Shown one piece after another: positions 8,503 to 15,828 of a stretch of 64,000 nucleotides of DNA. The stretch is from Nocardioides okcheonensis (GTDB lineage Bacteria; Actinomycetota; Actinomycetes; Propionibacteriales; Nocardioidaceae), in contig NZ_CP087710.1 in the NCBI RefSeq assembly GCF_020991065.1, positions 3,224,001 through 3,288,000 of the forward strand. Direction: 5' to 3'. Each line of letters begins with the position of its first letter. Within the stretch, counting starts at the first letter, position 1. The notes beneath the pieces were generated by a model. That model worked only from the letters and a program-made list of their open reading frames with translations, was not told the DNA's origin and searched no databases. A program made the translations under genes and the position numbers.

Positions 8503-8879
8503 CAGGGAGCCTTCCGGGTCGGCGCGGCGTGCGCAGGGCTGTCGAGGAACGAGGTGGTCAAGTCGGCGAAGGCCCGCCAGTGCTCGGCCTGGCGCTCGTG
8601 CTCCGCGCGTCCGGCGTCGGTGAGCGAGTAGAACTTCCGCCCCGGGCCGCCGTCGCCGGCGCGCCACTCGACGGAGACCAGGCCGGCCTCCTCGAGGCGT
8701 CCGAGCAGCGGGTAGAGCGTGCCGCCCTTGATGGTGCCGAGGCCGGCGTCGGCCAGCGTGCTGGCCACCGCGTAGCCGTAGGTCGGTCCGTCGGCGATCA
8801 CGTGGAGCACGCAGACGCTGAGCGCACCCCGGAGCCACTCCGTCGGCCAGCTGGTCTCGCTGGAGTAGGTTGTCGCCAT
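8502..8879 (-). CDS. PadR-family transcriptional regulator
   Basis: 125 residues. A winged-helix domain (LHVIADGPTYGYAVASTL, GTIKGGTLYPLLGRLEEAGLV, then GGPGRKFYSLTDAG) has the exact PadR signature; the C-terminal helix for dimerisation is short. It is the first gene of a two-gene operon with the HAAS-like membrane protein. The ATG sits directly after a promoter whose -10 box is 6 nt away, with an inverted repeat across it, so the mRNA is probably leaderless and the gene autorepressed. Confidence 0.9.
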   Translation of the reverse strand: MATTYSSETSWPTEWLRGALSVCVLHVIADGPTYGYAVASTLADAGLGTIKGGTLYPLLGRLEEAGLVSVEWRAGDGGPGRKFYSLTDAGRAEHERQAEHWRAFADLTTSFLDSPAHAAPTRKAP

Positions 8880-8914
8880 GACTAGATCGTCACGCCAACT
8901 AGTCGGCGCGTCAA
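8880..8914 (-). promoter_or_regulatory. Promoter and inverted-repeat operator of the padR operon
   Basis: On the minus strand TTGACG (8909-8914) and GACGAT (8886-8891) are 17 nt apart, a standard spacing. The -10 box ends 6 nt before the ATG. A perfect 6-bp inverted repeat, GACTAG (8880-8885) and CTAGTC (8899-8904) with a 13-nt spacer, brackets the -10 box and touches the start codon, as expected for an autorepressor site. Confidence 0.55.
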
Positions 8915-8982
8915 CCCTCTGCGGCCCGTCGGCGTGGCGTGCGTCACCCCTGCGGCGGGTTACCGCCCGGAATCGGCGGGCG

Positions 8983-8988
8983 TAGGCT
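8983..8988 (+). promoter_or_regulatory. Putative -10 box of the DUF2520-pan-nad operon
   Basis: TAGGCT lies about 57 nt before the ATG at 9046 and would start an mRNA with a leader of roughly 50 nt that includes the Shine-Dalgarno sequence GAAGAGG. I could not identify a convincing -35 box. Confidence 0.4.
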
Positions 8989-9045
8989 CGGTGTTGATCG
9001 CAGTAGATCGGTACCCGCGAGGGACTGAAACGAAGAGGTCACACC

Positions 9046-9954
9046 ATGACGCATGACCCTGCCTTCCGGGTGGGCGTGATCGGAGCCGGCCGTGTCGGCG
9101 CCGTCCTCGCCCGGGTGCTCCGCGACGCCGGCCACGACGTGGTCGCGGCCGCCGGCGAGTCCGACGCCTCCCGCGGGCGGATCGAGGCGCTGCTCCCCGG
9201 GGTGGAGGGCGCCAAGCCCACCGAGGTCGCGCGCGCCAGCGACTTGCTGCTGCTCACGGTGCCCGACGACATGCTCGCCAACGTGGTGCGCGTGCTCAGC
9301 GACAGCGGCGCCATCCGGGCGGGCCAGGTCGTGGTGCACACCAGCGGCCGGCACGGCCTCGCGGTGCTCGAGCCGGCCCGTGCGCTCGGCGCCCCGACCG
9401 TCGCGATGCACCCGGCGATGACCTTCACCGGCACCGCGGTCGACCTGCCGCGCCTGACCGGCTGCGTGTTCGGCGTGACGGCGGACGACGCCGACCGGGA
9501 GCTGACCGAGCGCCTCGTCGCGGACCTGGGCGGCCGTCCGATGTGGGTCCCCGAGGACCGTCGCACGCTCTACCACGCCGGTCTGGCGCACGGCGCCAAC
9601 CACCTCGTCACCCTCGTCTCGGAGGCGATGGAGATCCTCTCCGCCGCCGGCGCCGACGACCCGGCCGCCACGCTCCGCCCGCTGCTGACCGCGGCCCTCG
9701 ACAACGCCCTCGGCCACGGCGACGCCGCCCTCACCGGTCCGATCGTGCGCGGCGACGTGGAGACCGTCCGGGCCCACCTCGCCGACCTCCTCGCCAACGC
9801 GCCGCAGACGCTGCCGTCCTACCTCGCGCTCGCCCACGCGACGCTCGGCCGGGCCGCCACCGACGGTCGGCTGCTGCCGATCCGCGCCGCCAAGATGGCC
9901 CAGGTCCTCGACGCCGCCGAGGCGTTCGTGGCCGCGGGCACCGACCGGCGGTGA
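9046..9954 (+). CDS. Rossmann-like/DUF2520 oxidoreductase next to panC, candidate ketopantoate reductase
   Basis: 302 residues. The N-terminus is an NAD(P)-binding Rossmann fold (VGVIGAGRVGAVLARVL), followed by the Rossmann-like core and a C-terminal helical DUF2520 domain similar in layout to 6-phosphogluconate dehydrogenase-type reductases. Its stop overlaps the panC start (GTGA). The homologue in M. tuberculosis (Rv3603c) also precedes panC. Pantothenate synthesis needs a ketopantoate reductase and no panE is seen here, so this protein is a candidate for that step. The fold is clear; the reaction is inference from context. Confidence 0.75.
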   Translation: MTHDPAFRVGVIGAGRVGAVLARVLRDAGHDVVAAAGESDASRGRIEALLPGVEGAKPTEVARASDLLLLTVPDDMLANVVRVLSDSGAIRAGQVVVHTSGRHGLAVLEPARALGAPTVAMHPAMTFTGTAVDLPRLTGCVFGVTADDADRELTERLVADLGGRPMWVPEDRRTLYHAGLAHGANHLVTLVSEAMEILSAAGADDPAATLRPLLTAALDNALGHGDAALTGPIVRGDVETVRAHLADLLANAPQTLPSYLALAHATLGRAATDGRLLPIRAAKMAQVLDAAEAFVAAGTDRR

Positions 9955-10877
9955 CCTCGACGCCCGTCCTCGCGCGCACCCGCGAGGAGCTCGCCGCGCT
10001 GCTCGCCGACGCCCGTCGCGACGGACGACGGGTCGCGTTCGTCCCGACCATGGGCGCCCTGCACGCGGGGCACGCCAGCCTGATGCGCACCGCCCGCGCC
10101 GCGACCGACGGACCGGTCGTGGTCAGCATCTTCGTCAACCCGATGCAGTTCTCCCCGACCGAGGACCTCGACCGCTACCCCCGCACCCTCGACGCCGACC
10201 TCGAGGTGTGCGCCGCCGAGGGCGTCGACGTCGTCTTCGCGCCCGCCGTCGAGGAGATGTACGCCGGCGGCTTCCGCCACGACTCCGCGCACGACGGCGT
10301 CACCGTCGCGCCCGGCGCGCTCGCGACGATCCTCGACGGGGAGTCGCGGCCGGGACACTTCGACGGCGTGCTCACCGTGGTGGCCAAGCTCTTCGGGCTG
10401 GTCCGCCCGGACGTCGCGGTCTTCGGCCAGAAGGACTACCAGCAGCTCGTCCTGGTGCGACGGATGGTGCAGGACCTGTGCCTGGGCATCGAGGTCGTGG
10501 GCGCCGAGACGGTCCGCGAGGCCGACGGCCTCGCGCTGTCGAGCCGCAACGCCTACCTCGACGCCGACCAGCGCCGCGCCGCTGTCGTGCTGTCCCGGGC
10601 GCTGCGTGCCGCGCAGGACCGCGCGGCCTACGGCGTGCCCGCCGCGCGATGGGCGGCGATGTCGGTGCTCAAGGACGAGCCGTCGCTCGAGCTCGACTAC
10701 CTCGCGCTCACCTCGGTCGACCTCGGGGAGCCGCCGGAGACCGGCGAGGGCCGGATCCTCGTCGCCGCCCGGCTCGGCAGCACGCGACTGATCGACAACC
10801 TGCCGATCGTGTTCGACCGCATCGCCCCCGATGCGAGACAGGCGGGGACCGCACCTGCGGCCTCGACCACACCCTGA
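9951..10877 (+). CDS. panC: Pantothenate synthetase PanC
   Basis: 308 residues. Joins pantoate and beta-alanine using ATP. The signatures are complete: FVPTMGALHAGHASLM (HIGH-like ATP site), VVSIFVNPMQFSPTEDL, GHFDGVLTVVAKLF, FGQKDYQQL and the KMSKS-like LALSSRNAYL. The GTG start overlaps the previous stop. The last 20 residues (Ala/Thr/Pro) are a loose tail. PanD, which supplies beta-alanine, is the next gene. Confidence 0.96.
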   Translation: MTSTPVLARTREELAALLADARRDGRRVAFVPTMGALHAGHASLMRTARAATDGPVVVSIFVNPMQFSPTEDLDRYPRTLDADLEVCAAEGVDVVFAPAVEEMYAGGFRHDSAHDGVTVAPGALATILDGESRPGHFDGVLTVVAKLFGLVRPDVAVFGQKDYQQLVLVRRMVQDLCLGIEVVGAETVREADGLALSSRNAYLDADQRRAAVVLSRALRAAQDRAAYGVPAARWAAMSVLKDEPSLELDYLALTSVDLGEPPETGEGRILVAARLGSTRLIDNLPIVFDRIAPDARQAGTAPAASTTP

Positions 10878-10889
10878 GAGGAGCGGCTG

Positions 10890-11306
10890 ATGCTGCGCAC
10901 CATGATGACGTCCAAGATCCACCGGGCCACCGTCACCCAGGCCGACCTGCACTACGTCGGCTCGGTGACCGTCGACCAGGACCTGCTCGACGCCGCCGAC
11001 CTGCTGCCCGGCGAGCTCGTGCACATCGTCGACGTCACCAACGGCGCCCGCCTGGAGACGTACACGATCGCCGGCGAGCGCGGCTCCGGCGTGATCGGGA
11101 TCAACGGCGCCGCCGCACGCCTCGTGCACCCCGGCGACGTGGTGATCCTCATCGCCTACGGCCAGATGACCACCGAGGAGGCGCGCGAGCACCAGCCGCA
11201 CGTGGTGTTCGTCGACGCCGACAACGCGATCATGGGCACCGGCTTCGACCCGGCCGAGACGTTCGACGACGAGACCCTGCGGCGGGGCGACGCGCTGGCT
11301 CGATAG
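10890..11306 (+). CDS. panD: Aspartate 1-decarboxylase precursor PanD
   Basis: 138 residues. Makes beta-alanine from aspartate with a pyruvoyl group formed by self-cleavage. The cleavage site is YVGSVTVD, between Gly24 and Ser25, which becomes the pyruvoyl residue; Lys9 (SKIHRATVT) and Tyr58-type region ([17 protein letters not shown]) are conserved. The ATG has the Shine-Dalgarno sequence GAGAGGAG. The C-terminal extension, about 15 residues longer than in E. coli, is usual in actinobacteria and in M. tuberculosis is where pyrazinoic acid resistance mutations map. Confidence 0.96.
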   Translation: MLRTMMTSKIHRATVTQADLHYVGSVTVDQDLLDAADLLPGELVHIVDVTNGARLETYTIAGERGSGVIGINGAAARLVHPGDVVILIAYGQMTTEEAREHQPHVVFVDADNAIMGTGFDPAETFDDETLRRGDALAR

Positions 11307-11315
11307 GTTGCCGGG

Positions 11316-12983
11316 ATGAGCGAGAGCCTGCCCGGTCGCCTGCGCGCGCCGGCCCCCGGGTGGACGACCCGGGCCGACGTCGTCGTGGTGGGGTCCGGCA
11401 TCGCCGGGCTGACGGCCGCGCTGCGCATCCACGCGGCCGACCCCGACCTGCGACTGCTGGTCGTCACCAAGGACGTGCTCGCCGCCGGCTCGACGCAGTG
11501 GGCCCAGGGTGGGATCGCAGCCGCGCTGGGTCCGGGCGACACCCCCGAGCAGCACGAGCGCGACACGCTGGTGGCCGGCGCCGGGGCCTGCGACGTCGAG
11601 GCCGTGCGGGTGCTGGTGACCGAGGGGCCCGACGCCGTGCGCGAGCTGATCGCGCTCGGCACCCAGTTCGACCACCACCCCGACGGCGAGCTGTCCCTGA
11701 CCCGCGAGGGCGGGCACCACCGCGACCGGATCGCCCACGCCGGGGGCGACGCCACGGGCGCCGAGATCCAGCGCGCGCTGATCGCCGCGGTCGAGCGCGC
11801 GCCCGCGATCGAGGTCGTGCAGCACGCGCTCGCCGTCGACCTGCTGACGGCCCCCGACGGAGGGGTGGCCGGGCTGACCCTGCACGTGCTCGGGGAGGGG
11901 CAGCACGACGGCGTCGGCGCCGTCCACTGCCGGGCGGTCGTGCTCGCCTCCGGCGGACTGGGGCAGGTGTTCAGCCAGTCCACCAACCCGAGCGTGTCGA
12001 CCGGCGACGGGATGGCGCTCGCGCTCCGCGCGGGCGCGCGGGTGCGCGACCTCGAGTTCGTCCAGTTCCACCCGACGGTGATGTGGCTGGGTCCCGAGTC
12101 GCAGGGCCAGCAGCCGCTCATCTCGGAGGCGGTGCGCGGCGAGGGCGCGTTCCTCGTCGACTTCGAGGGCACCCGCTTCATGCAGGGCCAGCACGAGCTG
12201 GCCGACCTCGCACCTCGCGACGTCGTCGCCAAGGCGATCACCCGCCGGATGCTCGAGACCGGCCGGCCGCACATGTGGCTCGACGCCCGCCACCTCGGAG
12301 CCGCGTTCTGGGAGCGCCGGTTCCCCACCATCCTCCGCGTCTGCCGCGAGCACGGCGTCGACCCGGTGACCGAGCTGATCCCGGTGGCGCCCGCGCAGCA
12401 CTACGCCTCGGGCGGCGTCGCCACCGACCTGTGGGGCCGCACCAGCGTCGCCGGGCTCTACGCCACCGGCGAGGTCGCCTGCTCGGGGGTCCACGGCGCC
12501 AACCGGCTGGCCTCGAACTCGCTGCTCGAGGGGCTGGTCTTCTCCCGCAGGATCGCCGACGTGCTGCCCACCGAGCTGCGGCCCTGGGCCGAGCCCGCCG
12601 ACGACGCGCGACCCGTCGGGCTGGTCTCGGGCGACCGGCGCCGCGCGCTCCAGGAGGTGATGACCGCACGGGTGGGGGTGCTGCGCCAGGCCGACGGCCT
12701 CGCCGAGGCCCTCGACGTCCTCGCGGCCCTCGAGCACGGCGACCCCGTGGTCGGCACGCCCGCCTGGGAGACCACCAACCTGGTCACGGTCAGCACCGCC
12801 CTCACCGAGGCCGCCTCGCTCCGCACCGAGACCCGCGGCTCGCACTGGCGCGAGGACTTCCCCGACCGCGACGACACCCGCGCCGGGCACGTCGACGCGT
12901 GGCTCGAACCCGACGGCACGGTCCGCGTCGAGTGGTCGCACGCACCCTCGACCGACCCGACCACGACGGAGGCCCCGGCATGA
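11316..12983 (+). CDS. nadB: L-aspartate oxidase NadB
   Basis: 555 residues. FAD enzyme that oxidises aspartate to iminoaspartate, first step of de novo NAD synthesis. The FAD-binding site is VVVVGSGIAGLTAALRI; GSTQWAQGGIAAALG, the EFVQFHPT active-site strand, and the C-terminal segment PTxxAPAQHYASGG-type (VAPAQHYASGGVATDLWGRT) with GANRLASNSLLEGLVF are all characteristic. No nadA (quinolinate synthase) lies between nadB and its neighbours, so that gene must be elsewhere. TAGGTT, which includes the panD stop, is 6 nt from the ATG and may be an internal leaderless promoter. Confidence 0.95.
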   Translation: MSESLPGRLRAPAPGWTTRADVVVVGSGIAGLTAALRIHAADPDLRLLVVTKDVLAAGSTQWAQGGIAAALGPGDTPEQHERDTLVAGAGACDVEAVRVLVTEGPDAVRELIALGTQFDHHPDGELSLTREGGHHRDRIAHAGGDATGAEIQRALIAAVERAPAIEVVQHALAVDLLTAPDGGVAGLTLHVLGEGQHDGVGAVHCRAVVLASGGLGQVFSQSTNPSVSTGDGMALALRAGARVRDLEFVQFHPTVMWLGPESQGQQPLISEAVRGEGAFLVDFEGTRFMQGQHELADLAPRDVVAKAITRRMLETGRPHMWLDARHLGAAFWERRFPTILRVCREHGVDPVTELIPVAPAQHYASGGVATDLWGRTSVAGLYATGEVACSGVHGANRLASNSLLEGLVFSRRIADVLPTELRPWAEPADDARPVGLVSGDRRRALQEVMTARVGVLRQADGLAEALDVLAALEHGDPVVGTPAWETTNLVTVSTALTEAASLRTETRGSHWREDFPDRDDTRAGHVDAWLEPDGTVRVEWSHAPSTDPTTTEAPA

Positions 12984-13885
12984 GCACCCCCTTCGACACC
13001 ACGGCCGCGCTCCCGGCCGACGTCCGCGCCGACCTGGCCGCGGCCGGGCTCGACGAGGCGTACGTCCGCGACGTCGTCCGCCGAGCCCTGGCCGAGGACC
13101 TCCCCGACGGTCCGCCCGACCCCACCAGCTGGGCCACGATCGCGGAGGACGCCACCGCAGAGGCCGTCCTCGCGGCCCGCGAGCCGGGCGTCGTGGCGGG
13201 GCTCGCGGTCGCGGCCCTCGTCTTCCACCTCCTCGGCACCGACGTCACCCACCGGCTGCCAGACGGCACCCGCGTCGAGCGCGGCGACGTGGTGCTGCGC
13301 GTCGCCGGACCGACCCGCCAGCTGCTCGTCGCCGAGCGCACCGCCCTCAACCTCGCCAGCCACCTGTCCGGCATCGCCACCGCGACCGCTCGCTGGGTCG
13401 AGGCGCTCGCGGGGTCGCCGACCCGGGTCCTCGACACCCGCAAGACGCTGCCCGGCCTGCGCGCGCTGCAGAAGTACGCGGTGCGCTGCGGGGGCGGGGT
13501 CAACCACCGCTTCGGCCTCACCGACATGGCGATGGTCAAGGACAACCACGTGATCGCCGCGGGTGGGGTGGTGCCGGCGCTGGCCGCGATCCGCGCCGGC
13601 TACCCCGGGCTGCCCGTCGAGGTCGAGGTGACCACCCTCGACCAGCTCGACGAGCTGCTCGCGCTGCCCGAGGTGCCCGAGCGGGTGCTGCTCGACAACA
13701 TGGACGACGCGACCATGACCGAGGCGGTGCGCCGGACCGCGGGTCGGGTGCCGCTCGAGGCCAGCGGCGGCATCACCCTCGAGCGGGCCGCGCGGATCGG
13801 GGCCACCGGCGTCGACTTCGTCTCGGTCGGCGCCCTCACCCACTCCGTCGTCGTCCTCGACCTCGGCCTCGACCTCGTCGAATGA
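12980..13885 (+). CDS. nadC: Quinolinate phosphoribosyltransferase NadC
   Basis: 301 residues. Converts quinolinate and PRPP to nicotinate mononucleotide. Conserved runs include RTALNLASHLSGIAT, DTRKTLPGLRALQKYAV with the catalytic Lys/Arg cluster, GGGVNHRFGL, MVKDNH, and EASGGITLERA near the end, which binds phosphate. The ATG overlaps the nadB stop (ATGA). The N-terminal 15 residues are low in conservation. Confidence 0.96.
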   Translation: MSTPFDTTAALPADVRADLAAAGLDEAYVRDVVRRALAEDLPDGPPDPTSWATIAEDATAEAVLAAREPGVVAGLAVAALVFHLLGTDVTHRLPDGTRVERGDVVLRVAGPTRQLLVAERTALNLASHLSGIATATARWVEALAGSPTRVLDTRKTLPGLRALQKYAVRCGGGVNHRFGLTDMAMVKDNHVIAAGGVVPALAAIRAGYPGLPVEVEVTTLDQLDELLALPEVPERVLLDNMDDATMTEAVRRTAGRVPLEASGGITLERAARIGATGVDFVSVGALTHSVVVLDLGLDLVE

Positions 13886-13912
13886 GCACCGCACCCACCA
13901 GGAGTCACTGAC

Positions 13913-14683
13913 ATGACGCTCCTCGCCGCCGACATCGGCAACAGCCACACGTTCCTCGGCGTGCTCGACGGCGAGGAGGTCACCGCCCACTGGCGGGTCG
14001 CGACCGACGAGCGCCGCACCGCCGACGAGTGGTCGGTGCTGATCCGGGGCCTGCTCGGCCCGGCCCTCGACTCCGTCGACGGCATCGCGGTGTGCGCGAC
14101 CGTCCCCGCGGTCCTGCACGAGTGGCGCGAGATGATCGAGCGCCACCTCTCCCACGTCCGCGCGATCGTGGTCGAGCCCGGGATCCGGACCGGGATCCCC
14201 GTCCTGATGGACAACCCGCGCGAGGTCGGCACCGACCGCATCGTCAACTCGCTCGCCGCCGCCACCCTCCACGGGGGTCCGGCGATCGTCGTCGACTTCG
14301 GCACCGCGACCACCTTCGACGTCGTGAACCGCCGCGGTCAGTACGTCGGCGGGGCGATTTCCCCGGGGATCGAGATCTCCCTCGAGGCGCTCGGCCGCCG
14401 CGGCGCCCAGCTGCGCAAGGTGGAGCTCGCGCGACCGCGGTCGGTGATCGCGAAGAACACCGTCGAGGCGCTGCAGAGCGGCATGGTCTTCGGCGTCGCC
14501 GCGCAGGTGGAGGGCCTGGTGGCGCGCATGATCGCCGAGCTCGCGGAGCCTGTCGCCGACGTCTCGGTCATTTCCACCGGGCACCTCGCGCCCCTCGTCG
14601 TCGACGATTGCGGGTGTTTCACCGACCATTCCCCGTGGCTCACGCTCCAGGGTTTACGACTGGTATTCGAGCGCAATTCCTGA
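13913..14683 (+). CDS. coaX: Type III pantothenate kinase CoaX
   Basis: 256 residues. First step of CoA synthesis, using the pantothenate made by PanC and PanD. The ASKHA-fold motifs are present: LAADIGNSHT with Asp7 (phosphate 1), EVGTDRIVN (pantothenate site), VVDFGTATTFD (phosphate 2), and VISTGHLAPLV near the end. Base use changes in the last 30 codons: several A/T-ending codons appear, including a TTA leucine codon (residue 248) and the stop lies in an inverted repeat. This drop in G+C runs on into the lsr2 promoter. Confidence 0.94.
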   Translation: MTLLAADIGNSHTFLGVLDGEEVTAHWRVATDERRTADEWSVLIRGLLGPALDSVDGIAVCATVPAVLHEWREMIERHLSHVRAIVVEPGIRTGIPVLMDNPREVGTDRIVNSLAAATLHGGPAIVVDFGTATTFDVVNRRGQYVGGAISPGIEISLEALGRRGAQLRKVELARPRSVIAKNTVEALQSGMVFGVAAQVEGLVARMIAELAEPVADVSVISTGHLAPLVVDDCGCFTDHSPWLTLQGLRLVFERNS

Positions 14684-14708
14684 ATTGCCTTGTCAGGTCT
14701 TTCCTGAC
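14673..14708 (+). terminator. Two small hairpins at the coaX stop codon, possible weak terminator
   Basis: GCAATTC and GAATTGC (14673-14688, 2-nt gap) form a palindrome over the coaX stop. GTCAGG and CCTGAC (14692-14708, 5-nt loop) follow, then CCTTTT. The second is a short terminator-like structure between coaX and lsr2. Confidence 0.4.
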
Positions 14709-14780
14709 CCTTTTGTGCGCGCGCTTGTTTGCTGCCACACTGCTTTTCGTCCGCAATTGTGAAAAGCAAAGGAATTCGCC
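14709..14780 (+). promoter_or_regulatory. AT-rich leader and promoter region of lsr2
   Basis: The 97 nt between coaX and lsr2 are only about 50 % G+C, far below the surrounding sequence, and contain several A/T runs and the Shine-Dalgarno sequence AAAGGAA before the ATG. Lsr2 binds AT-rich DNA, so this would suit autorepression. I could not assign -35 and -10 boxes with confidence. Confidence 0.4.
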
Positions 14781-15113
14781 ATGGCTCAAAAGGTCAACAT
14801 CGTTCTCGTCGACGACCTCGACGGCACCGAGGCCACCGAGACGGTGACGTTCGGGCTCGACGGCACCTCCTACGAGATCGACCTCAACGACGCCAACGCG
14901 GCGGCCCTGCGCGAGGCGCTCAGCGGCTACGTCGGCCACGCGCGCAAGGTGACCGGCGGCGCGCGCCGCACCCGTCGCTCGTCGGGCGGCTCCTCGTCCT
15001 CGTCGTCGAACACCAAGGACGTGCGCGAGTGGGCCAAGGCGCAGGGCATGGAGGTCTCCGAGCGCGGCCGGATCTCCGCGGACGTGCAGCAGGCCTACGA
15101 CGCCGCGCACTGA
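14781..15113 (+). CDS. lsr2: Nucleoid-associated protein Lsr2
   Basis: 110 residues, the family's normal length. The N-terminal dimerisation domain (MAQKVNIVLVDDLDGTEA, then FGLDGTSYEIDL) is followed by a Ser-rich linker (about 68-78) and the C-terminal DNA-binding domain with the AT-hook-like RGR (SERGRISADV). Lsr2 bridges AT-rich DNA and silences acquired genes, the actinobacterial counterpart of H-NS. Its position between coaX and clpC matches mycobacteria. Confidence 0.96.
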   Translation: MAQKVNIVLVDDLDGTEATETVTFGLDGTSYEIDLNDANAAALREALSGYVGHARKVTGGARRTRRSSGGSSSSSSNTKDVREWAKAQGMEVSERGRISADVQQAYDAAH

Positions 15114-15127
15114 TCACTGCCGACCCC

Positions 15128-15673
15128 GTGGGCTTCCGGCGGCGCGCCGCGATGCGCGCGTGGGGCCGCGACGTCGTCCGTGAGCACACGCCGGCGGTGG
15201 CCGGGCTGATGGGGTTGCGGGAACCGCTGCCCCGCGTGCGCGTGCACGTGGTGCGGCGCGCGGACGTCGCGGCGTACTGCGTGCGCAACCACGTGCTGCT
15301 GTCCGAGCCGTGGTTCGCCGAGCACCCCGACGACGCGGGGGCCGTGGTCCACGAGCTCTCCCACGCGCTCCTGGCGCTCACCCGGATCCCGCCCGGCACG
15401 TCGTGGCTGCTCGAGGGCGTCGCCGACCTCGCGCGCAACCACGTGGGGCTGCACGCCCCCTGGTCCGCGCCGCACCACGAGCCGGGCGCCGCGACGGCCG
15501 GCTACCAGACCACCGCCCACTTCCTGGCCTGGCTGGAGGAACGGTCGCCGGGCACGGTCGCCCACGCGGTGGAGCAGGCCCGCCGCGGTCGTCACGACGA
15601 GCAGCGGTTCACGCCCGACGGGCGGGCGCTGGCGGACGTCGTGGCGGACTACGAGGCGGCGCAGGCCGGGTGA
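15128..15673 (+). CDS. Basic secretory protein-like zinc metallopeptidase, no signal peptide
   Basis: About 181 residues. The gluzincin motif HELSH, followed 20 residues later by LLEGVADLARNHVG, supplies two His and a Glu as zinc ligands, and GYQTTAHFLAWLEE matches the end of the basic secretory protein (BSP) peptidase domain. No signal peptide is present, so the enzyme would be cytoplasmic unless exported another way. The start is uncertain: GTG at 15128 is used, ATG at 15152 is also possible, and neither has a good ribosome-binding site. It follows lsr2 by 14 nt. Substrate unknown. Confidence 0.65.
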   Translation: MGFRRRAAMRAWGRDVVREHTPAVAGLMGLREPLPRVRVHVVRRADVAAYCVRNHVLLSEPWFAEHPDDAGAVVHELSHALLALTRIPPGTSWLLEGVADLARNHVGLHAPWSAPHHEPGAATAGYQTTAHFLAWLEERSPGTVAHAVEQARRGRHDEQRFTPDGRALADVVADYEAAQAG

Positions 15674-15699
15674 GAGCCCCGTCGGTGGCGGCGTCGCCC

Positions 15700-15716
15700 G
15701 TTCGCTGTCAGCGGAC
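15700..15716 (+). promoter_or_regulatory. ClgR-like operator upstream of clpC
   Basis: GTTCGCT-gtc-AGCGGAC is an inverted repeat with one mismatch and fits the ClgR box (CGCY-N3-RGCG core). In Corynebacterium, Streptomyces and Mycobacterium the activator ClgR switches on clpC and clpP under protein stress. The site lies about 30 nt upstream of the probable -10 box. Confidence 0.55.
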
Positions 15717-15742
15717 GCTCTGGTGAGCGGAGCGGGAACACG

Positions 15743-15748
15743 TAGGCT
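15743..15748 (+). promoter_or_regulatory. Putative -10 box of clpC
   Basis: TAGGCT about 80 nt before the clpC ATG would start an mRNA with a leader of roughly 75 nt. The ClgR-like box sits just upstream, a normal activator position. Confidence 0.45.
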
Positions 15749-15828
15749 GATCTCGGGCGTTGAGCCCAGTGTCCGCTCTCCCGTCCCCGCGGGAGGCGAG
15801 CGGACCACGCAGACGTAGAGGAGCGCAC

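Noticed and set aside
11304..11309. Certain internal promoter for nadB
   Set aside because: The TAGGTT box includes the panD stop codon and has no -35 partner, so it may be chance.
9819..12941. A 1040-codon open frame on the minus strand through the pan-nad operon
   Set aside because: It is antisense to panC, panD and nadB, has no known domain and arises because GC-rich codons leave few stop codons on the opposite strand.
10208..13885. A 1225-codon plus-strand open frame
   Set aside because: Only its last quarter, in frame with NadC, looks like protein; the rest is Arg/Ala/Pro-rich shadow translation of panC, panD and nadB.
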